DNA of 64,000 nucleotides from Flavipsychrobacter stenotrophus (lineage in GTDB: Bacteria; Bacteroidota; Bacteroidia; Chitinophagales; Chitinophagaceae). The notes beneath the pieces are model-generated. The model saw nothing but the letters and a program-made list of their open reading frames with translations, made no database searches and was not told the origin of the DNA. Positions 36,843 through 43,953 of the stretch are shown piece after piece. The stretch is taken from positions 1-64,000 of the forward strand of contig NZ_PPSL01000004.1 of the NCBI RefSeq assembly GCF_002954265.1, in the 5' to 3' direction. How positions within the stretch are numbered: position 1 is the stretch's first letter; each line of letters starts with the position of its first letter. The position numbers and the translations under genes were made by a program.

Positions 36843-37403
36843 CTAAAACTCCCTTTCCAACACCTCCAGTACACTACCTATAGGCAAGCCCATTACATTA
36901 TAATAATCTCCGTTTATTTGCTCTATGCCTGTCACGCCAATCCATTCCTGAATGGCATATGCACCTGCTTTATCAAACGGCTTATAGTTGCTCACATAAT
37001 GCTCAATTTGTGCTGTGCTCAGCTTACGGAAATACACCTCTGTAGTAATAGAAAAACTTTGCTCCTTATCATCCTTTCTTATGCAAACACCCGTCACCAC
37101 CGTATGCATCCTGCCGGATAACCTGGAAAGCATATCAACAGCATTGGCGGCATCAGTTGGTTTGTTCAGTATATCATCGTCCAGTAGTACAACAGTATCA
37201 GCTGCTATCACTATCGCACCAACGGCTTTATGTGCAATTGCATCAGCTTTCTTCTTGGCCAGGTACACAGGTAATTCCTTGCCCGGCATGCCAACCGGCG
37301 GCGTTTCATCAACATCAGCAATGATCACCTCAAACTGTAGTTCAGCCATTTCCATAAGCTGTTTTCTGCGTGGCGATTGCGACGCCAATATTATTTTATT
37401 CAC
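36843..37403 (-). CDS. Maf-family nucleotide pyrophosphatase
   Basis: Hydrolyses non-canonical nucleoside triphosphates such as dTTP/UTP or modified nucleotides. The signature ILASQSPRRKQLMEM starts at residue 4, followed by DVDETPP, a KKADAIA segment and VIAADTVVLLDD. The likely start is GTG at 37403, whose GTGA overlaps the UbiA stop by four bases; an upstream ATG at 37475 would add 24 non-conserved residues lying entirely inside the UbiA gene. Length is then 186 residues, normal for Maf/YhdE. The overlap makes it a translationally coupled partner of the prenyltransferase gene. Confidence 0.9.
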   Translation of the reverse strand: MNKIILASQSPRRKQLMEMAELQFEVIIADVDETPPVGMPGKELPVYLAKKKADAIAHKAVGAIVIAADTVVLLDDDILNKPTDAANAVDMLSRLSGRMHTVVTGVCIRKDDKEQSFSITTEVYFRKLSTAQIEHYVSNYKPFDKAGAYAIQEWIGVTGIEQINGDYYNVMGLPIGSVLEVLEREF

Positions 37404-38347
37404 TGGATATTCTGTGTTGTAAAGTTGTAAACAATAAGCGATGCAATGCCCGCGAGCATTATGAACTTCAGCCATTTGCTGGCGCTATGGTAATGCGGTA
37501 TTGTGTTTTTTCGTGAAAGATATATGCACCACCACAATATTGGGGCAACGATAAAAAGAAGAGTGTAATAGCCCAAATACGAGTAGTAATGTTTACTGAG
37601 GTAATAGGTAATTATTGCGAGCGCTATCACTGTTGTTACACCAAGCGTCTGTGCAAACCTTGCTGAAAACTGTAGTCCCTTCTTTATCGGCATTGTCATG
37701 CAACCCTCGGCTGCGTCACCCTTATAATCTTCCATATCCTTCACTATCTCGCGCATCCAGGTGAGCATGAACGCAAAGAACGCAAAGCCGGCAAACATCC
37801 ATTGAGGATCAATGGCGGGCATTAAGAAGCTCGTCATTGGTGGAGGTGTTGGAAAGTGCATTCGTAGTGCTGGTTCATAAACCAATAGTACAATTACCGT
37901 AAGCGCGGTCAATAAGGCTATCACAAGATTCCCTGTCATGTACTGTCGCTTAAAGTGCGTCGAGTAGAACCAAAGCAGTATGATGGATAGACATTGAACC
38001 CACATCCACTCAAAATGATGACTATTAAAGGCAATGCCACCAGCCAATGCTAATCCCGCAATATTTAGTACCACATGTGCAATTATTGCCGTACGGAGAG
38101 GAATACGTTTCTCTAAAATTACTTTTTCAGGACGGTTGATGATGTCTATCTTGATATCGAAATAGTCGTTAATTATATATCCTGCCGCAGCAATAAGTAT
38201 TGTAGATCCGGATATAAAAAGAAAGTCGACCATTCGGTATATACCCCATGTATTACGACTGTCGTATATAAGGCAATACCAAACCAACAACTGTGTCAGA
38301 AACACAATCAGCAGGTTCTTATAGCGTATCAACCTCAGCCAGTTCAT
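37400..38347 (-). CDS. UbiA-family prenyltransferase (GGGP-synthase-like)
   Basis: Integral-membrane prenyltransferase with about eight hydrophobic segments. The first Asp-rich motif is NDYFDIKIDIINRPEK, the second DMEDYKGDAAEGCMTMP, both with the residues needed to bind prenyl diphosphate. Homologues in Bacteroidota are commonly annotated as geranylgeranylglycerol-phosphate geranylgeranyltransferase; the real substrate here is unproven. The start is placed at the second of two adjacent ATG codons (MMNWLRLIRYKN) because that immediately precedes the first helix; an ORF extension to 38434 adds polar, non-conserved residues. Length is about 315 residues. It is co-transcribed with maf. Confidence 0.88.
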   Translation of the reverse strand: MNWLRLIRYKNLLIVFLTQLLVWYCLIYDSRNTWGIYRMVDFLFISGSTILIAAAGYIINDYFDIKIDIINRPEKVILEKRIPLRTAIIAHVVLNIAGLALAGGIAFNSHHFEWMWVQCLSIILLWFYSTHFKRQYMTGNLVIALLTALTVIVLLVYEPALRMHFPTPPPMTSFLMPAIDPQWMFAGFAFFAFMLTWMREIVKDMEDYKGDAAEGCMTMPIKKGLQFSARFAQTLGVTTVIALAIITYYLSKHYYSYLGYYTLLFIVAPILWWCIYLSRKNTIPHYHSASKWLKFIMLAGIASLIVYNFTTQNIQ

Positions 38348-38357
38348 CATTAAATTA

Positions 38358-38384
38358 AAGGTCAAAAGTGAAAACCTAAAAGTG
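38358..38384 (+). repeat. Low-complexity GTCAAAAGTGAAAACCTAAAAGTG element, copy 3
   Basis: Similar to the A-rich repeats at 3974 and 5274 (AGTGAAAAC-TAAAAGTG). Here it lies just upstream of the UbiA start codon on the non-coding side. Confidence 0.5.
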
Positions 38385-38473
38385 GCATAATTAATAGCAG
38401 AATGATGGTCTCGGGTATTCAATTTTCGAGACAAAGGATTTAACCCGGGTCTACCCGTTTATATCCATCCGTT

Positions 38474-38500
38474 CGTAGAGACGCAAGATTTTGCGTCTCC
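38474..38500 (+). repeat. GTAGAGACGCA/TGCGTCTC palindrome, family A, copy 3
   Basis: GTAGAGACGCAAGA-TTTTGCGTCTC, an 8-bp-stem hairpin of the same family as 31720, 35405 and 39935, in the gap between pyrE and the UbiA gene. Confidence 0.75.
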
Positions 38501-38595
38501 AGAGAAGTTGTTTTCGTGCACAAAAAGGCGGTCATTACGTAAAACTGCATCTACCCTCTTTGAGCCATTAAGCTATTCCTCAATTGAGCCATTTA

Positions 38596-39225
38596 TTACT
38601 TGTTCCAGTTCCCCGGGTCCACTCTCCACTGCTCCAATGTTACCTTTTCCTCAGGTTTGAACAAGCCCTTTTCTTCCGCTACTTCCATCAATGCCTGGTA
38701 GTTGCTTATGGTAAACAATGGTACATTAGCTTTAGCAAAAGCTTCATCAGCCACCGGGAAACCGTAAGTGAACAACGCACACATGCCTATCACATCGGCA
38801 CCTTCTGCACGCAACACATCTACTACCTGCAGGCTGCTCTTGCCTGTAGATACCAAGTCCTCTATGATCACTACCTTCTGGCCCGGAGTCAATACACCCT
38901 CTATCTGGTTGCCCATGCCATGCTCTTTCGGTTTCGCACGCACGTAGATGAAAGGTAATTTCAGCAGATCAGCCGCCATCACACCATGTGGTATACCCGC
39001 TGTGGCAACACCTGCTATCACTTCGGCGTCCGGAAAATGTTCCAATACCATATTGGCAAGTTCGCTCTTTACAAAATCACGTACATAAGGAAAAGATAAT
39101 GTCTTACGGTTGTCGCAATACACCGGCGAATGCCAGCCCGATGCCCATGTATATGGTTTTTGTAGGTTCATTTGCAAAGCCTTAATTTGCATCAGTTTCT
39201 CGGCAAAATGTTTAGATGTGCTCAT
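38596..39225 (-). CDS. pyrE: Orotate phosphoribosyltransferase
   Basis: Transfers the ribose-5-phosphate of PRPP to orotate in pyrimidine synthesis. The PRPP-binding loop VVIIEDLVSTGKSS is intact, as are WASGWHSPVYCDNRKTLS near the start and VAGVATAGIPHG. The ATG at 39225 (MSTSKHFAEKLMQI) gives 209 residues, the usual length; an upstream in-frame ATG at 39273 would add a hydrophobic 16-residue stretch and lies upstream of the -7 box at 39266-39259, so it is rejected. The NUDIX gene diverges from a point 46 bases away. Confidence 0.95.
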   Translation of the reverse strand: MSTSKHFAEKLMQIKALQMNLQKPYTWASGWHSPVYCDNRKTLSFPYVRDFVKSELANMVLEHFPDAEVIAGVATAGIPHGVMAADLLKLPFIYVRAKPKEHGMGNQIEGVLTPGQKVVIIEDLVSTGKSSLQVVDVLRAEGADVIGMCALFTYGFPVADEAFAKANVPLFTISNYQALMEVAEEKGLFKPEEKVTLEQWRVDPGNWNK

Positions 39226-39258
39226 AGCTGTCAAACCTACGCCAAAAGCACAAACCTG

Positions 39259-39286
39259 CAAAAATACTACCATGAATTTTATACAA
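39259..39286 (-). promoter_or_regulatory. TTG-N17-TATTTTTG promoter of pyrE
   Basis: On the minus strand TTG (39286-39284), a 17-nt spacer and TATTTTTG (39266-39259) match the Bacteroidota consensus. The -33 half lies inside the first codons of the divergent NUDIX gene, so the two start regions overlap. Confidence 0.7.
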
Positions 39287-39907
39287 AAACTCTACTACAG
39301 CGATAAACCCATCGTCCTAACCAACAACCTGCAGGCCTGTATTACAGATAATCCAGAAATGAGCGAATACAAAGTTTTTCATGGCTTAAGTGGCGTACAT
39401 TTCTCAGAAGCGCTCGATCACCTGCATCAGAAAAACAACAGGGGCGCCATCATAGAAGAACAATCTTCAGGCGCACTTATGGAGCACATCGATAACTTCT
39501 TCAAGGTCATTAAAGCGGGTGGGGGACTGGTGTATAACGCCGAAGGCAAAGTGCTGATGATCTTCCGACGTGGTAAATGGGATTTGCCCAAAGGCAAGCT
39601 GGACAAAGGCGAAACCATAGAAGAATGTGCGCGGCGCGAAGTAATTGAGGAAACAGGCATAAAGCAACTCACGCTGGGCAGCCATCTTACAGAAACCTGG
39701 CACCTATATACCGATCGTGGCCGTAACCTGGTCAAGCATAGCATCTGGTACACAATGACATCTACAGATACCGAGCCATTAAAACCACAGGCCGAAGAAG
39801 ACATTATGGAAGCCCGCTGGACAGACACGAAAGATCTGGCACCAATGATGGATAATTCCTACCGTGCCATTAAAGACGTATTACAGGCTGCTAAGATTAG
39901 TTGGTAG
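39272..39907 (+). CDS. NUDIX hydrolase
   Basis: Hydrolyses nucleoside diphosphates linked to another moiety. The Nudix box is complete: G-x5-E-x7-REVIEETGI (starting GKLDKGETIEECARREV, about residues 108-130). Residues 1-75 form an N-terminal region of unknown role (DKPIVLTNNLQ, SGVHFSEALDHLHQ). The ATG at 39272 gives 211 residues and places the divergent pyrE promoter across its 5' end; a longer ORF from 39110 runs through pyrE on the opposite strand and is not credible. Substrate not deducible. Confidence 0.9.
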   Translation: MNFIQKLYYSDKPIVLTNNLQACITDNPEMSEYKVFHGLSGVHFSEALDHLHQKNNRGAIIEEQSSGALMEHIDNFFKVIKAGGGLVYNAEGKVLMIFRRGKWDLPKGKLDKGETIEECARREVIEETGIKQLTLGSHLTETWHLYTDRGRNLVKHSIWYTMTSTDTEPLKPQAEEDIMEARWTDTKDLAPMMDNSYRAIKDVLQAAKISW

Positions 39908-39934
39908 AACATAGAAATGAATATCACAACTCTG

Positions 39935-39959
39935 GTAGAGACGTATAATTGCGTCTCCA
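39935..39959 (+). repeat. GTAGAGACG/CGTCTC palindrome, family A, copy 4
   Basis: GTAGAGACG-TATAATTG-CGTCTC, differing by about one base from the copy at 35405. It follows the NUDIX stop codon by 27 nt. Confidence 0.75.
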
Positions 39960-39990
39960 ATGCGGCTGGGCCTAGGTAGCCGCAACTGGT

Positions 39991-40097
39991 CGAAGCGTCT
40001 CGCTTCGTCCTATTCCATGCAAGCGTCCCGCTTGTGGAGAAACTGAGACTACTACTGTCGCGAGAGTTAGCGCAGCGCTCTCGTGACCACTCAGTTT
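39991..40097 (+). repeat. Cluster of nested palindromes (CGAAGCG/CGCTTCG, CAAGCG/CGCTTG, CGCGAGAG/CTCTCGTG)
   Basis: Within 107 bases are CGAAGCGTCTCGCTTCG (39991-40007), CAAGCGTCCCGCTTG (40020-40034), and a hairpin with arms CGCGAGAG (40059-40066) and CTCTCG (40078-40083) nested inside AACTGAG...CTCAGTT (40041-40096). It lies between convergent genes. I see no open reading frame here. Confidence 0.6.
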
Positions 40098-40148
40098 AAC
40101 GGGTCTCTGACCGCCATAGCGAATGGGAAATTTAGAGAAGCAAACCAA

Positions 40149-40595
40149 CTATCTCGACATCCTTCTCTCTCTCGCCTCTTCCTTCAGCTTCTTCAGCAAT
40201 ATTTGCTTAAACTCCCTTTCCGACATATTCAGGTCAGAAAGCTGTTGCTGACTGATGATCTTTAAAAACCTGTCCTGATACTTTTTCTTGATCAGCAATA
40301 TCTGTTGCTGGCAATCCAGGTCATCGGCCACATACTGCATGATCACAAAATCCTTTGCATCGGGGTGTGCCTTCGTATACTTTTCCTTATATGGTTTTCT
40401 TGCGGTACGTGCTTCTGCTTCATACTCATTATACAGCGGTATGAACTCTCCGGATTGTGTTGCGGAAAGATGAATTCTGTCAGTTATATACGCCATTTTA
40501 GCGGCATGTATACGTGCCTTAGCTGCTTCGTCACGCTGGGCATAGGTTGTGCTTACAGTTAAAAGCAGTGCAAGTATGAGTAGTAGATTTTTCAT
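40149..40595 (-). CDS. Periplasmic Spy/CpxP-like helical protein
   Basis: A 148-residue exported protein: signal peptide ending STTYAQ (residue 19), then an almost entirely helical, highly charged body (ATQSGEFIPLYNEYEAEAR, KKYQDRFLKIISQQQLSDL, REFKQILLKKLKEEARERR). The LSATQSGEF and ISQQQLSDLN pair resembles the LTxxQ repeats of Spy/CpxP-type proteins and metal-responsive periplasmic sensors. It is the third gene after an ECF sigma factor and a membrane anti-sigma-like gene, all leftward, so it may be a target or feedback component of that envelope response. Function is inferred, not shown. Confidence 0.7.
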   Translation of the reverse strand: MKNLLLILALLLTVSTTYAQRDEAAKARIHAAKMAYITDRIHLSATQSGEFIPLYNEYEAEARTARKPYKEKYTKAHPDAKDFVIMQYVADDLDCQQQILLIKKKYQDRFLKIISQQQLSDLNMSEREFKQILLKKLKEEARERRMSR

Positions 40596-40652
40596 ATAAT
40601 TTTATTTAGACTTAGCTGAGATCTTTCAATTTGAGTTGCTCAGCAGTTTTAG

Positions 40653-41174
40653 TTATTCCCAACCGGTTTCATTCAGGTAGGCGATAATATCTTTATTGTC
40701 AATATTCAGGTCATTAATATTGCCCTCTTTCAAAACCTCATTTACATCCAGCGCATACCTGGTTTGCACATAGCTCTGTAGCTCCGCCTGCGGCACCGAT
40801 GATAGCATTTGTTCCGGTGCTTCTTTATGCGTAGAGAAAGTAATAAATCCACCTATGCTAATGATCATCGCAAGCATAGCAGCGGTAAGCCATTGTGCGC
40901 GAGGTACAAAAACACGTCTGTTGCCTGTCTCTTCTGCTGTAACCTTTGCCATTATCTTCGATGGCAATTGATCAAAATAATCTGCTGGTACGTCGTAAGG
41001 CGCATCATGCTTTATTGTAAGCTCTCTATCACCTGCCATCACCGTAGCGGCAGCGTGTTCGGGTAGCTGATTGAAATAACCCTGAGGCACGGCATAGGGC
41101 ATGCTGCGCGGCATATCCGCCAGCATGCTGTTCAATTCCTTAAGCTCATCCTTTATGTTATTGTGGTTATTCAT
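40653..41174 (-). CDS. Single-pass membrane protein, probable anti-sigma factor
   Basis: A 173-residue protein directly downstream of an ECF sigma gene (53 nt gap). The N-terminal 80 residues carry two copies of an (A/D)VPQGYFNQLPE-like motif (VPQGYFNQLP near 28 and VPADYFDQLPSKI near 63), then one transmembrane helix (WLTAAMLAMIISIGGFITF, about 99-117), then a short periplasmic part. Position and topology fit an anti-sigma factor; a canonical zinc-binding HxxxCxxC motif is absent. The doubled YF-QLP motif is common in Bacteroidota proteins at this position. Confidence 0.7.
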   Translation of the reverse strand: MNNHNNIKDELKELNSMLADMPRSMPYAVPQGYFNQLPEHAAATVMAGDRELTIKHDAPYDVPADYFDQLPSKIMAKVTAEETGNRRVFVPRAQWLTAAMLAMIISIGGFITFSTHKEAPEQMLSSVPQAELQSYVQTRYALDVNEVLKEGNINDLNIDNKDIIAYLNETGWE

Positions 41175-41227
41175 TGCATTTATAAGACATTCGTTACATT
41201 CAATAGTTTAATCTCTTTGTAGAATTA

Positions 41228-41788
41228 TTACCCTTCCAGCAGCTTGGCTTCTACTTTCTTTACTGCGTGGTGATAAGATGCTTTGAGTGCTCCGGCCGAT
41301 GTACCCAACAACTCCGACATCTGCTCGTAGGGCATCTCGTCATAATACCTCAGGTTGAAAACCAGCCTTTGTTTATCGGGTAAAGATAAAATGGCCTGCT
41401 GTAGTTTCCACTCTATTTTATGCGGAGAAAAATCCTTTTGAGATGCCAGCTTCTCCGCAAAAAAGTTCTCATCACCCGACAAAGATACCGATGCATGCCG
41501 TTTTTGTTGCTCTATCCAGGTAAGGGTCTCATTGGTAGCTATGCGGTAGAGCCAGGTATACAACAGCGCTTCCTCTCTAAACTCTCCCAGGTTCTTCCAC
41601 ACCTTTATAAACACATTCTGCAATATATCATTCGCATCATCATGCACTACCACCATCCTCCGGATATGCCAATACAGCCGCTCCTGGTACTTGCGCACCA
41701 GTTGGGTAAAAGACGCCTCCTTTAGTTTTTCATTCTTAAAGGAAACCACCAGCATATGATCGTTCAACCGATCAGTTTCATCCGGCAT
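41228..41788 (-). CDS. ECF-type RNA polymerase sigma factor
   Basis: Sigma-70 family protein of 186 residues. Region 2 is visible as FTQLVRKYQERLYWHIRRMV and DANDILQNVFIKVWKNL (about 23-70), region 4 as LSLPDKQRLVFNLRYYDEMP and MSELLGTSAGALKASYHHAVKKVE (about 133-180). Leftward transcription continues through the probable anti-sigma gene and the Spy-like gene. A GIY-YIG-like gene diverges upstream. It likely directs an envelope or stress response; the promoter it recognises is unknown. Confidence 0.92.
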   Translation of the reverse strand: MPDETDRLNDHMLVVSFKNEKLKEASFTQLVRKYQERLYWHIRRMVVVHDDANDILQNVFIKVWKNLGEFREEALLYTWLYRIATNETLTWIEQQKRHASVSLSGDENFFAEKLASQKDFSPHKIEWKLQQAILSLPDKQRLVFNLRYYDEMPYEQMSELLGTSAGALKASYHHAVKKVEAKLLEG

Positions 41789-41853
41789 TGTTGTTCAGCT
41801 GTTTGTAAATAGACTGTAGAAAGGTAAGAAAGTTTAAAATGGTCGCAGATGTT

Positions 41854-41861
41854 TAACTTTG
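41854..41861 (+). promoter_or_regulatory. -7 box TAACTTTG before the GIY-YIG-like gene
   Basis: Exact TAnnTTTG match 44 nt upstream of the ATG at 41906. A TTG -33 element is not visible at the expected distance. Confidence 0.55.
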
Positions 41862-41905
41862 CAACAGTCGGCCTTCTACTGTAAATGTCTTAATTTATAT
41901 TACTA

Positions 41906-42328
41906 ATGTTTGATGTTTTAGAGAAATATAAAAATTGGGATCACTTCTTTTTTTGTTCTGATAATTCCATGGCAGATGTATGCAATGCTCCAACTGATAA
42001 TGCAGGGGTATACTTAGTTTATGCGTTAAAGAAAGGAAGGATTGAATTAGTTTATATTGGACGATCAGGAAAACTCAATCGTGATGGCACTCTGTTTATA
42101 AGGAAAGGTGGTATCAAAGATAGGCTTGTAAATGGGAAACGTGATGGGATGTTGCGAACAAGGTTCTGGCGTGCTGAGATGATTAATGAAGAAATTGAAG
42201 TTCTGGATATATATTGGTATGTCACAGAATCCAAAGGCAAGTTTGATTGTCCTGACCAAGTCGAAGATATATTGTTGAGAAATTATAAGTCTATCTATGG
42301 GCAGCGTCCCAAATGGAACCGAACCTAA
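41906..42328 (+). CDS. GIY-YIG-like single-domain protein
   Basis: A 140-residue soluble protein. It has the layout of a small GIY-YIG nuclease domain: DNAGVYLVYAL (about residues 31-41) in place of GIY, LVYIGRSGKL (48-57) in place of YIG, a basic segment with conserved-looking Arg (RFWRAEM), an acidic helix DQVEDILLRNYKSI with a Glu in the expected place, and NYK/PKWN at the end. No DNA-binding domain is fused. It stands between a divergent sigma factor and the convergent HipT-like gene, in a stretch with relatively AT-rich codons. Nuclease activity is not demonstrated by sequence alone. Confidence 0.65.
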   Translation: MFDVLEKYKNWDHFFFCSDNSMADVCNAPTDNAGVYLVYALKKGRIELVYIGRSGKLNRDGTLFIRKGGIKDRLVNGKRDGMLRTRFWRAEMINEEIEVLDIYWYVTESKGKFDCPDQVEDILLRNYKSIYGQRPKWNRT

Positions 42329-42383
42329 TAAGTGTTGAAATGCTGACAGATTGTATCATTTTATTAATTAGGATGACAATTAA

Positions 42384-43367
42384 TCACGTCGTTTGTTTTA
42401 TCCTCCCTAACTTTTCAACTGCATTTTTAATGTATATGTTCTTAAGATGCTCCGGTAAAAAACTCTGCTCAACAAGCGCTTCTATTGCATTTTGCTTTGC
42501 CCCAAAGCTGTCAATTATCCGTTCCGCTCTTATGGGAATTATGCCCAGTCTTTTAGCCAGTTCCATAAAATTCTCCCTGCCATAGTGCCCATACTTGGAA
42601 TAATAAGGAGAATCAATATCGCCGGGGTAAAGATCTAAAGCTGTGTCGGCCTCCTGTGGGGTGTGTATTATCGTACTTAACAGATCATACGCCGGAGTTA
42701 ATTGGTATTCGCCATTATCGTCTCTTATCAGCGAAAAATTCTTCAGGTGGGCGTCGCCATTAGAGATCACATAATTGAACACCACCAGCTGAAAGAACCT
42801 TTCCAGAGCGGGCATAGCTGCCGCGACAAATTGTTTGATAAGCACGCCTATTTCTTCATAACTACCGTCATACTTATATGCTTCGCCATGAGTTTGACTA
42901 GTTCGGTTTGTGAGCTGTGCGAAATCTTCTTGCTGATATTTTGTACCGTCGTCTTTTACGTCAAATCTCCTGGTTAGGTAGGCGGGTTCACTATCTTTAA
43001 ATAGTATCAGCCCGTTTTTGGCTGTGCTTATTTTGAATACCTGTTCCGCTATTTGCATGGTCAGGTGTTCGTTTTCAGGAACTTCCTCTATGTTCGCCAG
43101 TTGTCTTGCGGGAGGAATGGGTTTCAGAATATACTGTCCTCCTTGTTCACACAGCACAAGGTCGTTTTCTGCTCTACGCAATGAGTATTTTAGTTGTACA
43201 CCCGATATCGACAACTGTTTCGAGTGCTCCTGATACATAATGATATTATCGGCAGTCGGAGCCGGGAAGTCTAACACAGAGCCTATTTTACTCTTGTCAA
43301 ACAGCTTCTTTCTACAGGGTGTGCAGTAGCTTTCTTTTACGTCGGTATAACATCCTCTACATTGCAT
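42384..43367 (-). CDS. hipT: HipT-like serine/threonine kinase toxin (HipA C-terminal part)
   Basis: Toxin kinase of a tripartite HipBST-type system; such kinases phosphorylate aminoacyl-tRNA synthetases. This 327-residue protein lacks the N-terminal HipA subdomain, which is encoded by the gene before it. It begins with a zinc-finger-like CxxC-x8-CxxC (C3, C6, C15, C18). The Gly-rich loop contains S53-I-S55-GVQ, matching the double-serine SIS autophosphorylation motif of HipT. The kinase residues are D205 in SNGDAHLKN, N210, and D228 in PAYDLL. Its start overlaps hipS by 11 nt. Spacing of S53/S55, D205 and D228 parallels E. coli HipT (S57/S59, D210, D233 as I recall them). The family is firm; the HipBST mode is well supported by layout. 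Confidence 0.88.
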   Translation of the reverse strand: MQCRGCYTDVKESYCTPCRKKLFDKSKIGSVLDFPAPTADNIIMYQEHSKQLSISGVQLKYSLRRAENDLVLCEQGGQYILKPIPPARQLANIEEVPENEHLTMQIAEQVFKISTAKNGLILFKDSEPAYLTRRFDVKDDGTKYQQEDFAQLTNRTSQTHGEAYKYDGSYEEIGVLIKQFVAAAMPALERFFQLVVFNYVISNGDAHLKNFSLIRDDNGEYQLTPAYDLLSTIIHTPQEADTALDLYPGDIDSPYYSKYGHYGRENFMELAKRLGIIPIRAERIIDSFGAKQNAIEALVEQSFLPEHLKNIYIKNAVEKLGRIKQTT

Positions 43368-43686
43368 TTTCTTCTTGTTGTATGGTTATTGCGCCTATTG
43401 TGTCATGGCCTGCAGTTAATAGCAGTCTTTTAAAATCATCTTTTTCGTCAATTTGGTACAGCCGGCATTGTATGTCCTTATTTACCCCTTCCGATAGCAG
43501 CCCGTAGAAGAAGGCAAACATTTTATCTGATCGATATTCCTGTTGGATTTTAGGTAGGGTAAGGCTGATTGGGGGATTGGATTTGCCGGTAAAATAATCA
43601 TCGTCGTAGCGGAAAATATAGCTTCCTCCTTCAGGCCGCTCCAGCGTACCAGCTTTTAAACCATTATTATAAACTATGCCTTTCAT
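43357..43686 (-). CDS. hipS: HipS-like protein (HipA N-terminal subdomain)
   Basis: A 109-residue protein that corresponds to the N-terminal N1 subdomain of HipA (VYNNGLKAGTLERPEGGSYIFRYDDDYFTGKSNPPISLTLP, then FAFFYGLLSEG). In HipBST systems the separate HipS binds and inhibits HipT and is the true antitoxin. The start codon overlaps the stop of hipB by one base (TAATG) and the last 11 bases overlap hipT, so all three are translated from one message. No frameshift artefact is needed: both ends carry proper start and stop codons and all motifs are intact. Confidence 0.85.
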   Translation of the reverse strand: MKGIVYNNGLKAGTLERPEGGSYIFRYDDDYFTGKSNPPISLTLPKIQQEYRSDKMFAFFYGLLSEGVNKDIQCRLYQIDEKDDFKRLLLTAGHDTIGAITIQQEENAM

Positions 43687-43895
43687 TACTCAACTCTTTT
43701 TATATCCACTATTATTTCAAGTCCCAATACCTCAAATATCTTTTGCAACGTATCTAATGAGGCATTGCCCTTCCCTTGTTCTATCAAATAGATGAACTTA
43801 GACGATATGCCGGCCATCTCGGCAACATCTTCCTGCTTTAACGTAAGATGGTCTCTCCGCTGTCTTATCAAATTGCCTATTTCAATCTTTGTCAT
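43686..43895 (-). CDS. hipB: HipB-like XRE-family helix-turn-helix protein
   Basis: DNA-binding autorepressor of the hip operon. The 69-residue product starting at 43895 is one XRE-type HTH (IGNLIRQRRDHLTLKQEDVAEMAGISSKFIYLIEQGKGNASLDTL) plus a short beta tail (LGLEIIVDIKRVE) typical of HipB dimers. A longer ORF from 43961 adds 22 hydrophobic residues across the operator region and is rejected. The start codon overlaps a 20-bp palindrome that recurs 60 bp upstream. Overlaps hipS by one base. Confidence 0.88.
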   Translation of the reverse strand: MTKIEIGNLIRQRRDHLTLKQEDVAEMAGISSKFIYLIEQGKGNASLDTLQKIFEVLGLEIIVDIKRVE

Positions 43896-43913
43896 CAGAA
43901 ATATATTGCTGAT
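43894..43913 (-). promoter_or_regulatory. Hip operator 1 (ATCAG-AATATATT-CTGAT palindrome)
   Basis: A 20-bp palindrome in which only one base in each half is unpaired. It overlaps the hipB start codon. An identical framework occurs exactly 60 bp further upstream. Probable HipB binding site. Confidence 0.8.
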
Positions 43914-43953
43914 TTTTTGTAAAAATAATAATATTATTTTCAAAATCGCTAAA

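Noticed and set aside
43357-43686. Frameshifted hipA pseudogene instead of a split system
   Set aside because: Both parts have their own start and stop codons with short overlaps, and the SIS loop and catalytic residues are intact, which fits HipBST better than a broken hipA.
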